Origin: Paucibacter sp. PLA-PC-4
GTDB taxonomy: Bacteria > Pseudomonadota > Gammaproteobacteria > Burkholderiales > Burkholderiaceae_C
Direction: 5' to 3'
Length of the DNA: 64,000 nt
Assembly: GCF_026241155.1 (NCBI RefSeq)
Contig: NZ_JAPFGP010000018.1
Location: forward strand, 62,001 to 126,000
This document shows, piece by piece, positions 14,911-26,335 of this stretch. Both the position numbers and the translations under genes were made by a program. The notes under the pieces were generated by a model. That model ran no database searches, was not told the DNA's origin, and worked only from the letters and a program-made list of their open reading frames with translations. Position 1 is the first letter of the stretch. Each line of letters opens with the position of its first letter.

Positions 14911-16104
14911 ATGACAGAAGAACACAAGCAGCAAAACCTGCCCCTTGCCGGTCTGCGAGTGATCGAGTTCACCCATATGGTGATGGGGCCGACCTGCGGC
15001 ATGGTGCTGGGCGATCTGGGCGCCGAGGTCATCAAGGTCGAGCCGATGAGCGGCGACAACACCCGCAAGCTGCTGGGCTCGGGGGCCGGCTTTTTTCCAA
15101 TGTTCAACCGGAACAAGCTCAGTCTGGCGCTGGACATCAAGCACCCCCAGGGACTGGAGATCGTGCTGAAGCTGCTGGCCAGCGCTGATGTGTTCAGCGA
15201 GAACTTCAAGAGCGGCACGATGGAACGGCTGGGCCTCGGCCATGCGGCGCTGACGGCGCTGAACCCACGCCTAATCTATGTCTCGCACAAGGGTTTTCTG
15301 CCCGGCCCCTACGAGCATCGCACCGCGCTGGACGAGGTGGTGCAGATGATGGGGGGACTGGCGTACATGACAGGCCGACCGGGCGATCCCCTGCGCGCCG
15401 GCTCCAGTGTCAACGACATCATGGGCGGGCTCTTCGGCGCGATCGGCGTGCTGGCCGCGCTGCAGCAGCGCCACGTCACCGGGCGCGGCCAACAGGTGCA
15501 GTCGGCCCTGTTCGAGAACAATGTCTTTCTGGTGGCCCAGCACATGATGCAGTTCGCAGTCACAGGCAAGCCCGCCGCGCCGATGCCCGAGCGCATCTCG
15601 GCCTGGGGCATCTATGACGTGTTCACGGTCAGGGATGGCGAGCAGATCTTCCTCGCCGTGGTCAGCGACACGCAATGGGCGCTGTTCTGCGAGGCCTTCG
15701 CCCTGGCCGAGCTGCGCGCCGATGCGCGCCTGGCCAGCAATAACGACCGGGTGCGCGCGCGCGACTGGCTGATCCCTGCGCTGCGCGAGCGCCTTGCACC
15801 CCGGCCGGCCGCCGAAATCGCTGCGGTGTTCGAGGCCCAGGGACTGCCGTTCGCGCCCATCACCCGACCCGAGCAACTGATGGACGACCCGCATCTGCTG
15901 GCCACCGGCGGGCTGGCGCCGCTGAACCTGCCCGACGGTCGCGAGACCCGCGTGCCGCTGCTGCCGCTGAGCCTGGACGGCCGACGCCTGGGCCTGCGCG
16001 AGCAACCGCCAACGCTGGGCCAGCACAACCGGCGCCTACTGACCGAGCTGGGCTACAGCGAGACCGAAGTCACGGCTTTGATAGCCGAGGGCGTACTGGC
16101 CTAG
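14911..16104 (+). CDS. CaiB/BaiF (family III) CoA-transferase
   Basis: A 397-residue enzyme with the family III pattern: LAGLRVIEFTHMVMGPTCGMVLGDLGAEVIKVE in outline, the FNRNKLSLALDIKHP segment, an NFKSGTMERLGLG motif, and the catalytic Asp in SSVNDIMGGLFGA. Family members transfer CoA between carboxylates (formyl, succinyl, carnitine, mesaconyl and others). A ribosome-binding site AAAGGA lies within the end of mvaB, indicating translational linkage. The specific acceptor is unknown. Confidence 0.92.
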   Translation: MTEEHKQQNLPLAGLRVIEFTHMVMGPTCGMVLGDLGAEVIKVEPMSGDNTRKLLGSGAGFFPMFNRNKLSLALDIKHPQGLEIVLKLLASADVFSENFKSGTMERLGLGHAALTALNPRLIYVSHKGFLPGPYEHRTALDEVVQMMGGLAYMTGRPGDPLRAGSSVNDIMGGLFGAIGVLAALQQRHVTGRGQQVQSALFENNVFLVAQHMMQFAVTGKPAAPMPERISAWGIYDVFTVRDGEQIFLAVVSDTQWALFCEAFALAELRADARLASNNDRVRARDWLIPALRERLAPRPAAEIAAVFEAQGLPFAPITRPEQLMDDPHLLATGGLAPLNLPDGRETRVPLLPLSLDGRRLGLREQPPTLGQHNRRLLTELGYSETEVTALIAEGVLA

Positions 16105-16168
16105 GCAGGTGCCACGCCCAAGGCGGACAATCGTGGGGCTTCGGGCCGCTGGTCCGCTATCGCGCCGC

Positions 16169-17311
16169 ATGGCGGCCCCTTCCGTGCAGCACAGCTCCTC
16201 GCCCACTTCCCACAGCCCGGTCGTGCCTGCCTACCAGGACTGGCTTGCCCTACGTTCCTGGCCAGTGCTGCGCTTCGTCTATGCGATCGGCGGTCTGATC
16301 CCCTTGCTCTATCTACTGGGCGACTGGCTGATCGAGCCGGCCGCCGCCGAGGTGCTGCGCCTGCGCCTGGGCTATCTGCTGTTCTGGGCCGTGCTCAGCG
16401 CTCTGAGCTTCAAGCCAGGCTGGCGGCTGCCGATGTCGCTGTCCTACCCGCTGTACACCCTGGTGGGCGTCAGCTTCGCCTGCCTGATCGACGGCCAGTT
16501 GCTGGACCGGCCCGAGTTCATCCTAGCCACCTCGCTGCTCTATCTGATGGGGCTGCTGATCGCCAAGTCAAGTCTGGTCCTGGTACTGGTCTGCGGCGGC
16601 CTGACTGTGCTGGCCACGGCCGCGCTGCTGCCAGCCCTGGGTCTGGACGCGACGACCGTCAAGCGCGTGGTGTTCTTTCATGTTCTATGGGCCGGTGTCT
16701 GCAGCGTAGCCGCCTGGGTGATCCAGCGGCTCAATCGCCAGCTCTACCGCACCGAGAGCGAGCTGCACCAGATGCTAGCCGTGAACCAGCATCTGCTGGC
16801 CGAGACCGAACTGCTGGCCCGCACCGATGCGCTGACCACGCTGCCGAACCGCCGCCAGTTTTTCCGCGCCGCAGAGAGCGCGCTGGCCGAGAGCCGCGCC
16901 AGCGGCCGGCCGATGGCCCTGCTGGCGCTGGATGTCGACCACTTCAAGCGCATCAACGACAGCGGCGGCCACCAGCTCGGCGATACGGTACTGCGCGAAG
17001 TGGCGCTCTGCTGCCGCGCCAGCCTGCGCGACAGCGATCTAGCTGCCCGCATCGGCGGCGAGGAGTTCGCGCTGCTGCTGCCCGGCACCGGGCTGGCCCA
17101 GGCGCAACAGCTGGCCGAGAGGCTGCGCATGGCCATTGCCCAGCTGCAGTTGCCGGCCGCAGTGACGGTCAGCATCGGCTGCGCCGAGCTGGCGCCCGGC
17201 ATGGACAGCGCCGACGCGCTGCTGGCGCGGGCGGACGAGGCGCTGTACGCCGCCAAGGAAGCCGGCCGCAACCGCGTCAGCGCCGGGCGGCGCGCGACAA
17301 TAGCGCATTGA
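16169..17311 (+). CDS. Membrane diguanylate cyclase (GGDEF)
   Basis: A 380-residue protein from ATG 16169. The N-terminal half has about six TM helices, resembling a small integral sensor module, followed by a short coiled linker (RTESELHQMLAVNQHL). The GGDEF domain has the DALTTLPNRR entry, DVDHFKRIND metal site, the active-site signature GGEEF, and an inhibitory I-site RDSD exactly five residues before GGEEF. An active, product-inhibited c-di-GMP synthase is therefore expected. An alternative GTG start at 16109 adds 20 residues and cannot be ruled out. Confidence 0.9.
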   Translation: MAAPSVQHSSSPTSHSPVVPAYQDWLALRSWPVLRFVYAIGGLIPLLYLLGDWLIEPAAAEVLRLRLGYLLFWAVLSALSFKPGWRLPMSLSYPLYTLVGVSFACLIDGQLLDRPEFILATSLLYLMGLLIAKSSLVLVLVCGGLTVLATAALLPALGLDATTVKRVVFFHVLWAGVCSVAAWVIQRLNRQLYRTESELHQMLAVNQHLLAETELLARTDALTTLPNRRQFFRAAESALAESRASGRPMALLALDVDHFKRINDSGGHQLGDTVLREVALCCRASLRDSDLAARIGGEEFALLLPGTGLAQAQQLAERLRMAIAQLQLPAAVTVSIGCAELAPGMDSADALLARADEALYAAKEAGRNRVSAGRRATIAH

Positions 17312-17338
17312 GCAATCGCCAAGGAAGGAACGACTGAT

Positions 17339-17785
17339 ATGAAGTATCTGCACACCATGGTGCGCGTCACCGATCTGGAAGCCTCGCTGAAGTTCTACCG
17401 CGACGCGCTGGGCATGGTCGAGGTGCGCCGCAGCGAGCACGAGGCCGGCCGCTTCACGCTGGTCTATCTGGCCGCCCCCGGCGACGAGACCGGCAAGTAT
17501 CAACCGCAGGTCGAGCTGACCTACAACTGGCCCGATGCCGACGGCAAGAGCGAGGTCTACACGGGCGGTCGCAACTTCGGCCACCTGGCCTTCGCAACAC
17601 CCGATATCTACGCCGCCTGCCAGCGCCTGCAAGACCATGGCGTGACCGTCCTGCGCCCGCCGCGCGATGGACGCATGGCTTTTGTGCGCTCGCCCGACAA
17701 TATCTCGGTCGAACTCTTGCAGGACGGCCCGGCGCTGCCCCCGGCCGAGCCCTGGGCCTCGATGGCCAATTCCGGCAGTTGGTAA
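17339..17785 (+). CDS. gloA: Lactoylglutathione lyase (glyoxalase I)
   Basis: A 148-residue VOC-fold metalloenzyme. It begins [20 protein letters not shown] with a metal-ligand His (H5). The second half carries [16 protein letters not shown] (second His) and ends [13 protein letters not shown] with the metal-ligand Glu. [11 protein letters not shown] is typical of the bacterial nickel-type enzyme. It isomerises the methylglyoxal-glutathione hemithioacetal to S-lactoylglutathione in the cytosol. A GGAAGGAA ribosome-binding site lies just before the ATG. Confidence 0.93.
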   Translation: MKYLHTMVRVTDLEASLKFYRDALGMVEVRRSEHEAGRFTLVYLAAPGDETGKYQPQVELTYNWPDADGKSEVYTGGRNFGHLAFATPDIYAACQRLQDHGVTVLRPPRDGRMAFVRSPDNISVELLQDGPALPPAEPWASMANSGSW

Positions 17786-17892
17786 GCCGGGCGGCCGGCC
17801 TGTCCCCGGCGAGCCGCAGTCTGTCGGATCGCCCTGGTACTGCTGTCGACCTGCCCTTAGTCTGCAGGCATTGCAAACCAGGAGGAACGACC

Positions 17893-18207
17893 ATGACCAT
17901 CAGCGACGAACTTGAAAAGCTCGCCGACCTGCATCAACGCGGCGCACTCGGCGACGAGGAGTTCAGCCGCGCCAAGGCCCGCGTGCTGGCCGGCGACGTC
18001 GGCAGCGGCGCACCAGCCTCCGCCGCGATCAATGCGCTGCGCCGCAGCCGTGACGATCGCTGGGTCGGCGGCGTCTGCGGCGGCCTAGCCCGCATCACCG
18101 GCATGGCCTCCTGGGTCTGGCGCCTGGGCTTCACCTTGCTGGCCCTGTGCGGTGGCACTGGGGTACTGTTCTATCTGCTGATGTGGATCTTTGTGCCGCA
18201 GGACTAG
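17893..18207 (+). CDS. PspC-domain membrane protein with N-terminal SHOCT-like motif
   Basis: A 104-residue protein. A short helical SHOCT-like segment (LEKLADLHQRGALGDEEFSRAKARVL, about 5-32) precedes a PspC domain with DRWVGGVCGGLARITGM and a TM helix ending FYLLMWIFVPQD. PspC proteins take part in envelope-stress signalling in enterobacteria; stand-alone PspC proteins elsewhere have unknown roles. ATG 17893 follows a strong AGGAGG ribosome-binding site by 7 nt, which decides the start. Confidence 0.9.
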   Translation: MTISDELEKLADLHQRGALGDEEFSRAKARVLAGDVGSGAPASAAINALRRSRDDRWVGGVCGGLARITGMASWVWRLGFTLLALCGGTGVLFYLLMWIFVPQD

Positions 18208-18294
18208 GGCCGACCCCGATCAGGCCTCTCACGCCTCGCTGCTAGCATGGCTCGGCAGTTCGGCTAGGCAGTTCCGGTCCTACGGAGGTTACCC

Positions 18295-20085
18295 ATGCAA
18301 GAGCAAGCATTGCGCGGTCTGATCGAGGATGTGCGCGAGGGCCGGCTGGCCCGACGGTCTTTCATCCAACGCATGCTGGTCCTGGGCCTGACGGCGCCGA
18401 TTGCGGGCCAGATGCTGCTCAATGCCGGCATAGCCCAGGCCCAGACCCGATCGGGCTATAAGCCGACCAAGCGCGGCGGAGGCGGCGCGCTGAAACTCTT
18501 GTGGTGGCAGGGGGCCACGCTGCTGAACCCGCACTTCGCCACCGGCACCAAGGACCAGGAAGGCGCACGCATCTTCTACGAGCCGCTGGCCGCATGGGAC
18601 GCCGACGGCAATCTGGTGCCGATCCTGGCGGCCGAGGTCCCCAGCTTGACCAACGGCGGCCTTGCCAAGGACGGCATGTCGGTGATCTGGAAGCTCAAGC
18701 GCGGCGCCACCTGGCACGACGGCAAGCCCTTCACCGCCGATGACTGCGTGTTCAACTGGGAGTACGCCAGCAACCCCGACACGGCCGCCGTCACGATAGG
18801 CACGTACAAGGACTGCAAGGTCGAGAAGATCGACAGCCACACCGTCAAGGTGCTGTTCAAGAAGCCCACACCCTTCTGGGCCGACCCCTTTGTCGGCACC
18901 CGCGGCATGCTGATCCCCAAGCATCTGTTCGCCGACTACATCGGAGCCAAATCGCGCGAGGCGCCGACCAATCTGAAGCCTGTCGGCACAGGCCCCTACA
19001 AGTTCGTGGACTTCAAGCCGGGCGATATGGTGCGCGGCGCGATCAACACCGGCTACCACTTCGAGCACCGTCCTTTCTTCGACACGATAGAGATGAAGGG
19101 GGGCGGCGACGCGGTCTCGGCGGCGCGCGCGGTGATACAGACGGGCGAATTCGACTACGCCTGGAATATGCAGGTCGAGGACGAGATTCTGAAGCGATTG
19201 GAGGCTGGCGGCCGTGGCCGTGCGGAGATCACGCCAGGCGGCAATATCGAGTTCATCGTGCTGAACATGGCCGACCCGTGGACCGATACCGAGGGCGAGC
19301 GAGCGCACCCGAAGAGCCGTCACCCCATCCTGTCCGATCCGGCGGTGCGCAAGGCACTGGGCTTGTTAGTGGACCGCGCGGCGGTGCAGGAGTTCATCTA
19401 CGGCCGCACTGGCGTAGCCACTGCCAACTTCTTGAACAACCCCGAGCGCTTCCGCTCCAAGACCATGAAGTGGGAGTTCAGCATCGACAAGGCCGGTGTG
19501 CTGCTGGACGCGGCTGGCTGGAAGAAAGGCGGCGACGGCATCCGCGAGAAGGGCGGCAAGAAGCTCAAGCTGGTGTTCCAAACTTCGATCAACGCGCCCC
19601 GCCAGAAGACCCAGGCCATCGTCAAGCAAGCGGCGCAGAAGGCCGGCATCGATCTAGAGCTGAAGTCGGTGACCGCCTCGGTGTTCTTCTCTTCGGACAT
19701 CGGCAACCCCGATACCTACACCAAGTTCTTCTGCGACGTGCAGATGTACACGACGACGATGACCCAGCCCGATCCCGAGCTGTTCATGAACCAGTTCGCC
19801 TCCTGGGAAGCCGCCAGCAGAGACAATAAATGGCAGGGCCGTAATCTCTCGCGCTGGAGCAACGAGGAGTATGACAAGGCCTTCCGTGCGGCCGAGAGCG
19901 AGTTGGACCCGGTCAAGCGCGCCGCGCTGTTCATTCGCATGAACGAGCTGGTGTGCAGCGATCCGGTGGTGATCCCGGTGGTCTACCGTCCGCGTGTGGC
20001 TGCGGTCGCCAACAAGCTCTATGCGCCGCTGAGCGGCTGGGACAACGATATGTGGAACCTGAAGGACTGGTTCAAGGAAGCCTGA
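18295..20085 (+). CDS. Peptide/nickel-type ABC transporter substrate-binding protein (SBP family 5), Tat-exported
   Basis: A 596-residue protein. The leader has a twin-arginine motif (ARRSFIQRM, R20-R21), a hydrophobic stretch, and an Ala-X-Ala cleavage site near residue 49 (GIAQAQ), with no lipobox. The mature part has family 5 features: the WQGATLLNPHF start, DGMSVIWKLKRGATWHDGKPFTADDC near residue 130, and a C-terminal ALFIRMNELVCSDPVVIPVVYR. It delivers oligopeptides or a related ligand to the permease pair encoded next. The ribosome-binding site is CGGAGG. The full five-gene importer runs to 23915. Confidence 0.92.
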   Translation: MQEQALRGLIEDVREGRLARRSFIQRMLVLGLTAPIAGQMLLNAGIAQAQTRSGYKPTKRGGGGALKLLWWQGATLLNPHFATGTKDQEGARIFYEPLAAWDADGNLVPILAAEVPSLTNGGLAKDGMSVIWKLKRGATWHDGKPFTADDCVFNWEYASNPDTAAVTIGTYKDCKVEKIDSHTVKVLFKKPTPFWADPFVGTRGMLIPKHLFADYIGAKSREAPTNLKPVGTGPYKFVDFKPGDMVRGAINTGYHFEHRPFFDTIEMKGGGDAVSAARAVIQTGEFDYAWNMQVEDEILKRLEAGGRGRAEITPGGNIEFIVLNMADPWTDTEGERAHPKSRHPILSDPAVRKALGLLVDRAAVQEFIYGRTGVATANFLNNPERFRSKTMKWEFSIDKAGVLLDAAGWKKGGDGIREKGGKKLKLVFQTSINAPRQKTQAIVKQAAQKAGIDLELKSVTASVFFSSDIGNPDTYTKFFCDVQMYTTTMTQPDPELFMNQFASWEAASRDNKWQGRNLSRWSNEEYDKAFRAAESELDPVKRAALFIRMNELVCSDPVVIPVVYRPRVAAVANKLYAPLSGWDNDMWNLKDWFKEA

Positions 20086-20108
20086 TCGCCATCGTTGCAG
20101 CACCGCCG

Positions 20109-20132
20109 CTGAATGTTCCACTGAATGTTCCA
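20109..20132 (+). repeat. 12-bp perfect tandem duplication spanning the dppB-like start codon
   Basis: CTGAATGTTCCA occurs twice head-to-tail. Each copy contains an ATG in the same frame (20113 and 20125). Translation from the first gives a three-codon peptide stopped by TGA, whose last base abuts the second ATG (TGAATG). The second ATG starts the permease. Confidence 0.9.
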
Positions 20133-21084
20133 ATACCTGCTGCGCCGTCTGCTCTACGCGCTGCCCAGCCTGCTGGGCATCAGCGTCGTGCTGTTCACCG
20201 TGCTCGCGCTGGCGCCCGGCGACCCCTTCGAGGAGCTGGCCACCAACCCGAATGTGCCGGCCGAGGTGCGCCAGATGCTGCGCGCCAAGTTCGGCCTCGA
20301 TGACCCGGTCTGGCAGCGCTATTTCCGCTGGCTGTTCGCGATGTTCCAGGGCGACTGGGGCTTTTCCTTCGTCAGCCGCGTCGATGTGGACCAGTTGATC
20401 CTGCAGCGCTTGCCGACCACCCTGGTCATCATCGGCAGCTCGCAGCTGCTGGCCCTGCTGATCGCGATACCGGTGGGCGTGTTCGCGGCGACCCGGCCCT
20501 ACTCGGTGTTCGACCAGATCGCCAACACGCTGGCCTTTGTCGGCTTCTCGTTGCCGACCTTCTTCACCGGTCTGCTGCTGATTCTGCTGTTCTCGATCCA
20601 GCTCGACTGGCTGCCCTTTGTCTATCGAGCCGATATCGAGGCCAGCGGCTGGACCTGGTGGTGGGAGCACATCCGGCAGTCCATCATGCCGGTGGCTGTC
20701 CTGGGCCTGTTCCAGGGCGCCAGCTGGACCCGCTATGTCCGCTCAGCGGTGCTGGACGTGATCAAGCTCGACTATGTGACCACGGCCCGCTCCAAAGGCC
20801 TCTCCGAGAGCGGAGTCGTGATCAAGCATGTGCTGCGCAATGCGCTGATCCCGGTCGTGACCCTGGTAGCGCTGCAGATGCCGGCGGTGTTCGGTGGCGC
20901 CATCGTCACCGAACAGATCTTCCGCATCCCCGGCATCGGCTCGCTACTGATCAGCGCCATCCTGGCCAATGACACGCCGGTGATCATGGCGGTGACCTTT
21001 GTGTTCGCCTGCCTGGTGATCTTCTTCAACCTCTTGGCCGATCTGCTCTATGGCTGGCTCGACCCGCGCATCAGTTACCGCTAA
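20125..21084 (+). CDS. ABC transporter permease, DppB/OppB-like
   Basis: A 319-residue integral membrane protein. The family start FQYLLRRLLYALPSLLGISVVLF (TM1) is followed by a periplasmic segment with LAPGDPFEEL and five more TM helices. The cytoplasmic EAA loop reads YVTTARSKGLSESGVVIKHVLRNALIP, the ATPase-coupling signature. It pairs with the next gene, which overlaps its 3' end by 35 nt. Confidence 0.93.
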   Translation: MFQYLLRRLLYALPSLLGISVVLFTVLALAPGDPFEELATNPNVPAEVRQMLRAKFGLDDPVWQRYFRWLFAMFQGDWGFSFVSRVDVDQLILQRLPTTLVIIGSSQLLALLIAIPVGVFAATRPYSVFDQIANTLAFVGFSLPTFFTGLLLILLFSIQLDWLPFVYRADIEASGWTWWWEHIRQSIMPVAVLGLFQGASWTRYVRSAVLDVIKLDYVTTARSKGLSESGVVIKHVLRNALIPVVTLVALQMPAVFGGAIVTEQIFRIPGIGSLLISAILANDTPVIMAVTFVFACLVIFFNLLADLLYGWLDPRISYR

Positions 21085-21963
21085 TGCCACCGTCTCGCCC
21101 TGGGGCGAGGCCTGGCGGCGCTTCAAGCGCCACCGCATGGCCATGCTCAGCCTGGCGATACTGCTACTGATGGTGACGGCCGTGCTGGTCGGGCCATGGC
21201 TGTGGCCCGTCGCGATCAACGACATCGACTTCACGGCCCGGCTCAAGAGCCCCTCGCTGGCTCACCCGCTGGGCACCGATGATCTGGGCCAGGACCTGCT
21301 GGCCCGCCTGCTCTATGGTGGCCGCATCTCGCTGGCCGTTGGCCTGGCGGCGATGCTGATGGCCGTGGTGGTCGGCGTGCTGATCGGCGCGATCGCCGGC
21401 ATCTCGCGCGGCAGCGTCGACGCGGCGCTGATGTGGCTGACCGATCTGTTTCTCTCGCTGCCCCAGCTACCCTTGCTGCTGCTGATCATCTATCTGTTCC
21501 GCGATGGACTGAAGGAGACCTTCGGCCCCGAAGTCGGCGTCTTCATCCTGATCGTCGTCGTGATCGGCGGCTTTCGCTGGATGCCGGTGGCGCGGCTCGT
21601 GCGGGCGCAGTTCTTCTCGTTGCGCGAGAAGGAGTTCGTCGAGGCGGCAAGGGCCCTGGGCGCGAGCACACCGCGCCAGGTCACGCGCCACATCCTGCCC
21701 AATGCGCTGGGCCCTGTGATCGTGGCCGGCACCATCGATGTGGCGGCCGCCATCATTGCCGAATCGACCCTCTCCTTTCTGGGCCTGGGCTTCCCACCCG
21801 ATATCCCGACCTGGGGTCGCATCCTCTTCGACGCCAAGGACTATCTGGACATCGCGCCGCACTGGGCCATCTTCCCCGGCCTGGCGATCTTCCTGGCGGT
21901 GCTGACGATCAACTTCATCGGCGATGGTCTGCGCGACGCGCTCGATCCGCGCAAGGTGATGTG

Positions 21964-21964
<1 letters not shown>
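21050..21964 (+). CDS. ABC transporter permease, DppC/OppC-like
   Basis: A 304-residue membrane protein with the typical cytosolic start (WRRFKRHRMAMLSLAILL), a periplasmic HPLGTDDLGQDLLARLLYG motif after TM1, and the EAA loop EFVEAARALGASTPRQVTRHILPNALGP. It ends with FIGDGLRDALDPRK. The ATG at 21050 lies inside the upstream permease gene; no better in-frame start is visible after it, so long overlap and translational coupling are likely. The stop shares one base with the next start (TGATG). Confidence 0.92.
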
Positions 21965-22937
<973 letters not shown>

Positions 22938-22941
<4 letters not shown>

Positions 22942-23915
22942 GCACCACACCGCTGCTGAAGGTCGAGAATCTGGTCAAGCATTTCCCGATCAAGGGTGGG
23001 CTGCTGGGCCGCGAGCAGGCGCGGGTGCATGCGGTCGACGGCGTCAGCTTCGAGCTGATGGCCGGCGAGACCCTGGGTCTGGTCGGCGAGTCGGGCTGCG
23101 GCAAGTCGACCACCGGCCGCTGCATCCTGCGCCTGATCGAGCCGAGCTCGGGCCAGGTCTGGTTCGAGGGCCGCGAGGTCACTGCGCTGGGCAAGAGCGA
23201 GCTGCGCGCCTTGGCGCGCGATATGCAGATCATCTTCCAGGATCCCTATGCCTCGCTGAACCCGCGCATGACGGTGGGCGCCATCATCGGCGAGGCCCTG
23301 ACCATCCACAAGCTGGCCAAGACCCGGGCAGACTACGAGGGCCGCATCGTCGAGCTGCTAGAGACCGTCGGCCTGTCCGCCGACCATCTGCGACGCTACC
23401 CGCACGAGTTCTCCGGCGGTCAGCGCCAGCGTATCGGCATCGCCCGCGCGCTGGCGGTCAGCCCCAAGCTGATCGTCTGCGACGAGGCAGTGTCGGCGCT
23501 GGATGTCTCCATCCAAGCCCAGGTCATCAATCTGCTCGAAGATCTGCAGGCCAAGTTCAATCTGACCTATCTCTTCATCGCCCATGACCTCTCGGTCGTC
23601 GAGCACGCCAGCACCCGCGTCGCGGTGATGTACTTGGGCCGCATTGTCGAGATCGCCAGTGCCCGCGAGCTCTACAGCCGGCCACTGCACCCCTATACAG
23701 AGGCCCTGCTGTCGGCGGTTCCGATCCCAGACCCCACCGTCAAGCGCAAACGCATCATGCTGCAAGGCGATGTACCCAGTCCGATCAACCCACCCTCGGG
23801 CTGCCACTTCCACACCCGCTGCCCGATCAAGCAGATGCCGCTGTGCGGCAGCGAGTCACCGCCTCTGAAAGAAACCACAGACGGCCATTGGGTGGCTTGT
23901 CATCTGCGAGGCTAG
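22938..23915 (+). CDS. ABC transporter ATP-binding protein, DppF/OppF-like
   Basis: A 325-residue ATPase. It has Walker [10 protein letters not shown]-loop [10 protein letters not shown], signature FSGGQRQR, Walker [13 protein letters not shown] and H-loop FIAHDLSVV, and it ends with the family Cys motif ([16 protein letters not shown]). In Walker B the catalytic DE pair is kept. It is the last gene of the importer and converges on proA with 4 nt between stop codons, leaving no room for a separate terminator. Confidence 0.93.
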
Positions 23916-23919
23916 TCGC

Positions 23920-25209
23920 TCAGCCCCTGACCTCGCCCTGCCCCAGCACCACCCACTTCATCGAGGTCAACCCCTCCAACCCGACCGGTCCGCGGGCATG
24001 GAACTTGTCGGTCGAGATGCCGATTTCGGCACCCAAGCCGTACTCGAAGCCGTCGGCAAAGCGGGTGCTGGCATTGACCATCACACTGGCCGAATCGACC
24101 TCGCGCAGAAAGCGCATCGCGTTCGGGTGGTTGGTCGTCAGAATCGCGTCGGTGTGGTGCGAGCCGTAGCGGTTGATATGGGCAATCGCCTCGTCCAGGC
24201 TGTCGACCACCTTGATGCTGATGACCGGCGCCAGGTACTCCTCACTCCAATCGGCCTCGGTGGCGGCCGCCAGCTTGGCGCCAGCCAGGCCACCTTGCAG
24301 CGGGCCCAGCAGGGCCAGCGTGCGCGGGCAGCCGCGCATCTCGACGCCCTTGGCCGCGAAGATCGCGCCGATGCGGGGCAGGAACTCGCTCGCCTGCTCG
24401 GCATGCACCAGCAGCGATTCGGTCGCATTGCAAGGGCTGTACTTTTGCGTCTTGGCGTTGTCGACCACGCGCAGCGCCAGACCCAGCTCGACCTCGGCGT
24501 CGACATAGCTGTGGCAGTTGCCGTCCAGATGCTTGATCACCGGCACCTTGGCTTCGCGGCTGATGCGCTCGATCAGGCCCTTGCCGCCGCGCGGGATGAT
24601 GACGTCGACAAACTCCGGCATCGTGATCAGCGCACCGACCGCGGCGCGGTCGGTGGTGCCGACCAGCTGCACGGCCTCGCGCGGCAGACCGGCTTCGGCC
24701 AGCGCGTCGCCGACGATCTGCGCCAGCGCCAGATTCGAATGCAGGGCCTCGGAACCGCCGCGCAAGATGCAGGCATTGCCGCTCTTGATGGCCAGCGACG
24801 CGGCCTCGATGGTCACATTGGGCCGGCTCTCGTAAATCATGCCGAACACGCCCAGCGGCACGCGCATCTGGCCGACGCTGATGCCGCTCGGGCGGCGCTT
24901 GACGCCGCCGATCTCGCCGATCGGATCGGGCATCGCGGCGATCTGCGCACAGCCCTCGGCCACCGTGGCAATGACCTTGTCGGTCAGCCGAAGCCGGTCG
25001 ACCATAGGCGCATCCAGCCCGGCCTTGACCGCAGCCTCCAGATCGCGCTCATTGGCTTTGCGCAGCGCCGGGCCGGCCTCGCCGAGGCGGCGCGCCAGCG
25101 CCAGCAGCGCGGCGTTCTTGGCGGCGGTGGGTGCGGCGGCCATCGAGGTCGCGGCGGCACGGGCCTGGCGGCCCAGGGTCTGCATCAGGGTCTGGATGTC
25201 GTCACTCAT
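23920..25209 (-). CDS. proA: Glutamate-5-semialdehyde dehydrogenase (gamma-glutamyl phosphate reductase)
   Basis: A 429-residue ALDH-superfamily enzyme of proline biosynthesis that reduces gamma-glutamyl phosphate with NADPH. Seen are [30 protein letters not shown] in outline, [11 protein letters not shown], the catalytic Cys in [10 protein letters not shown], and the C-terminal signature [24 protein letters not shown]. Length is normal. It heads a minus-strand row with a nitronate monooxygenase-like gene upstream (22-nt gap). Confidence 0.96.
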   Translation of the reverse strand: MSDDIQTLMQTLGRQARAAATSMAAAPTAAKNAALLALARRLGEAGPALRKANERDLEAAVKAGLDAPMVDRLRLTDKVIATVAEGCAQIAAMPDPIGEIGGVKRRPSGISVGQMRVPLGVFGMIYESRPNVTIEAASLAIKSGNACILRGGSEALHSNLALAQIVGDALAEAGLPREAVQLVGTTDRAAVGALITMPEFVDVIIPRGGKGLIERISREAKVPVIKHLDGNCHSYVDAEVELGLALRVVDNAKTQKYSPCNATESLLVHAEQASEFLPRIGAIFAAKGVEMRGCPRTLALLGPLQGGLAGAKLAAATEADWSEEYLAPVISIKVVDSLDEAIAHINRYGSHHTDAILTTNHPNAMRFLREVDSASVMVNASTRFADGFEYGLGAEIGISTDKFHARGPVGLEGLTSMKWVVLGQGEVRG

Positions 25210-25231
25210 GCCCTGATTCTCGCCGATGCAC

Positions 25232-26317
25232 TCAGCGTCCCATGCGCAACAGCGCTTGCTCGGCCAGCCAACGCGTCAGTGCCCCCGAGGCAAAGCCCTC
25301 GCGCGCCAGCCGCGCCGACTGCCCCGACCACAGCGACATGAAGTCGCCCGAACCTTCATCCCCTCTTGGCTCGCTGGCCGCGCGCAGCGGCGTCAATGCG
25401 CCGCCGGCGGTAGGGAAGGCCGGGGCCAGGGCCGAGATCGGGCCGACTTCACGCATTAAGCGGTTGACGATGCCGCGTGCCGGCCGGCCGGTGAAGATAT
25501 TGGTCAGCGCCGTTTGCTCGGCGCGCTCGCTGCGCAGCGCGGCGCGGTGTGGCGCCGTCAGATGGGCCTCGGGCGTGAACAGATAGGCGGTACCGATCTG
25601 CACGGCGGCCGCGCCCAGCACGAAAGCGGCATGGATGCCACGTGGGTCGGCGATGCCGCCGGTCGCGATCACCGGCAGCCGCACCGCGTCGACCACCTGA
25701 GGCAGCAGCGAGAAGGTGCCGACCTGGGTGTCGACCTCGTCGGCCATGAAATGGCCACGATGACCGCCGGCCTCGAAGCCCTGGGCGATGATGGCGTCCA
25801 CACCCTGGGCTTCGAGCCAGCGCGCCTCGGCCACCGTGGTCGCCGAGGCGATGATCTTGGCGCCGCTGGCGCGCACCCGGGCCTGCAACTCGGGCGCGGG
25901 CAGACCGAAATGGAAGCTGACGACCTCGGGACGGAATGCCTCGATCAGCTCGCAGCTGGCCGCATCAAAGGGCTGGCGGTTCGACGTCGGCACCGGACCA
26001 TCGGGATCCAGGCCCAGCTCCATGTAGTACGGGCGCAGCCGCTGTCGCCACGCGGACTCGCGCTCGGCGTCCGCCTCGGGCGGGCGGTGGCAGAAGAAGT
26101 TCAGATTGATAGGTTTGGCGGTCTGAGCCCGTATCAGCGCCAGCTGCTCGCGCTGCTGGGCCGGGCTCAGGAGCGCACAGGGCAGCGAGCCCAGGCCGCC
26201 GGCCTCAGAGACGGCCACCACCATCTCATGCAGCGTGGGTCCGGCCATCGGCGCCTGGATGATGGGCAACTCGATGCCGAACACATCGAGAATGCGGGTG
26301 TCGGGCCAGTTGTTCAT
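25232..26317 (-). CDS. Nitronate monooxygenase (2-nitropropane dioxygenase family)
   Basis: A 361-residue FMN-dependent TIM-barrel enzyme. The N-terminus [13 protein letters not shown] and the [14 protein letters not shown] loop fit the family, as do the FMN-phosphate segment [13 protein letters not shown] and the catalytic His in [10 protein letters not shown]. It oxidises nitronates such as propionate-3-nitronate to carbonyl compounds plus nitrite, which is usually detoxification. It lies between proA and a GNAT gene with short gaps (22 and 18 nt), but shared function is not evident. Confidence 0.9.
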   Translation of the reverse strand: MNNWPDTRILDVFGIELPIIQAPMAGPTLHEMVVAVSEAGGLGSLPCALLSPAQQREQLALIRAQTAKPINLNFFCHRPPEADAERESAWRQRLRPYYMELGLDPDGPVPTSNRQPFDAASCELIEAFRPEVVSFHFGLPAPELQARVRASGAKIIASATTVAEARWLEAQGVDAIIAQGFEAGGHRGHFMADEVDTQVGTFSLLPQVVDAVRLPVIATGGIADPRGIHAAFVLGAAAVQIGTAYLFTPEAHLTAPHRAALRSERAEQTALTNIFTGRPARGIVNRLMREVGPISALAPAFPTAGGALTPLRAASEPRGDEGSGDFMSLWSGQSARLAREGFASGALTRWLAEQALLRMGR

Positions 26318-26335
26318 CGCAGCAGATCTCCGGTG

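Noticed and set aside
17786-17892. Possible small RNA or riboswitch between gloA and the PspC gene
   Set aside because: No conserved aptamer pattern or terminator hairpin could be recognised by eye.
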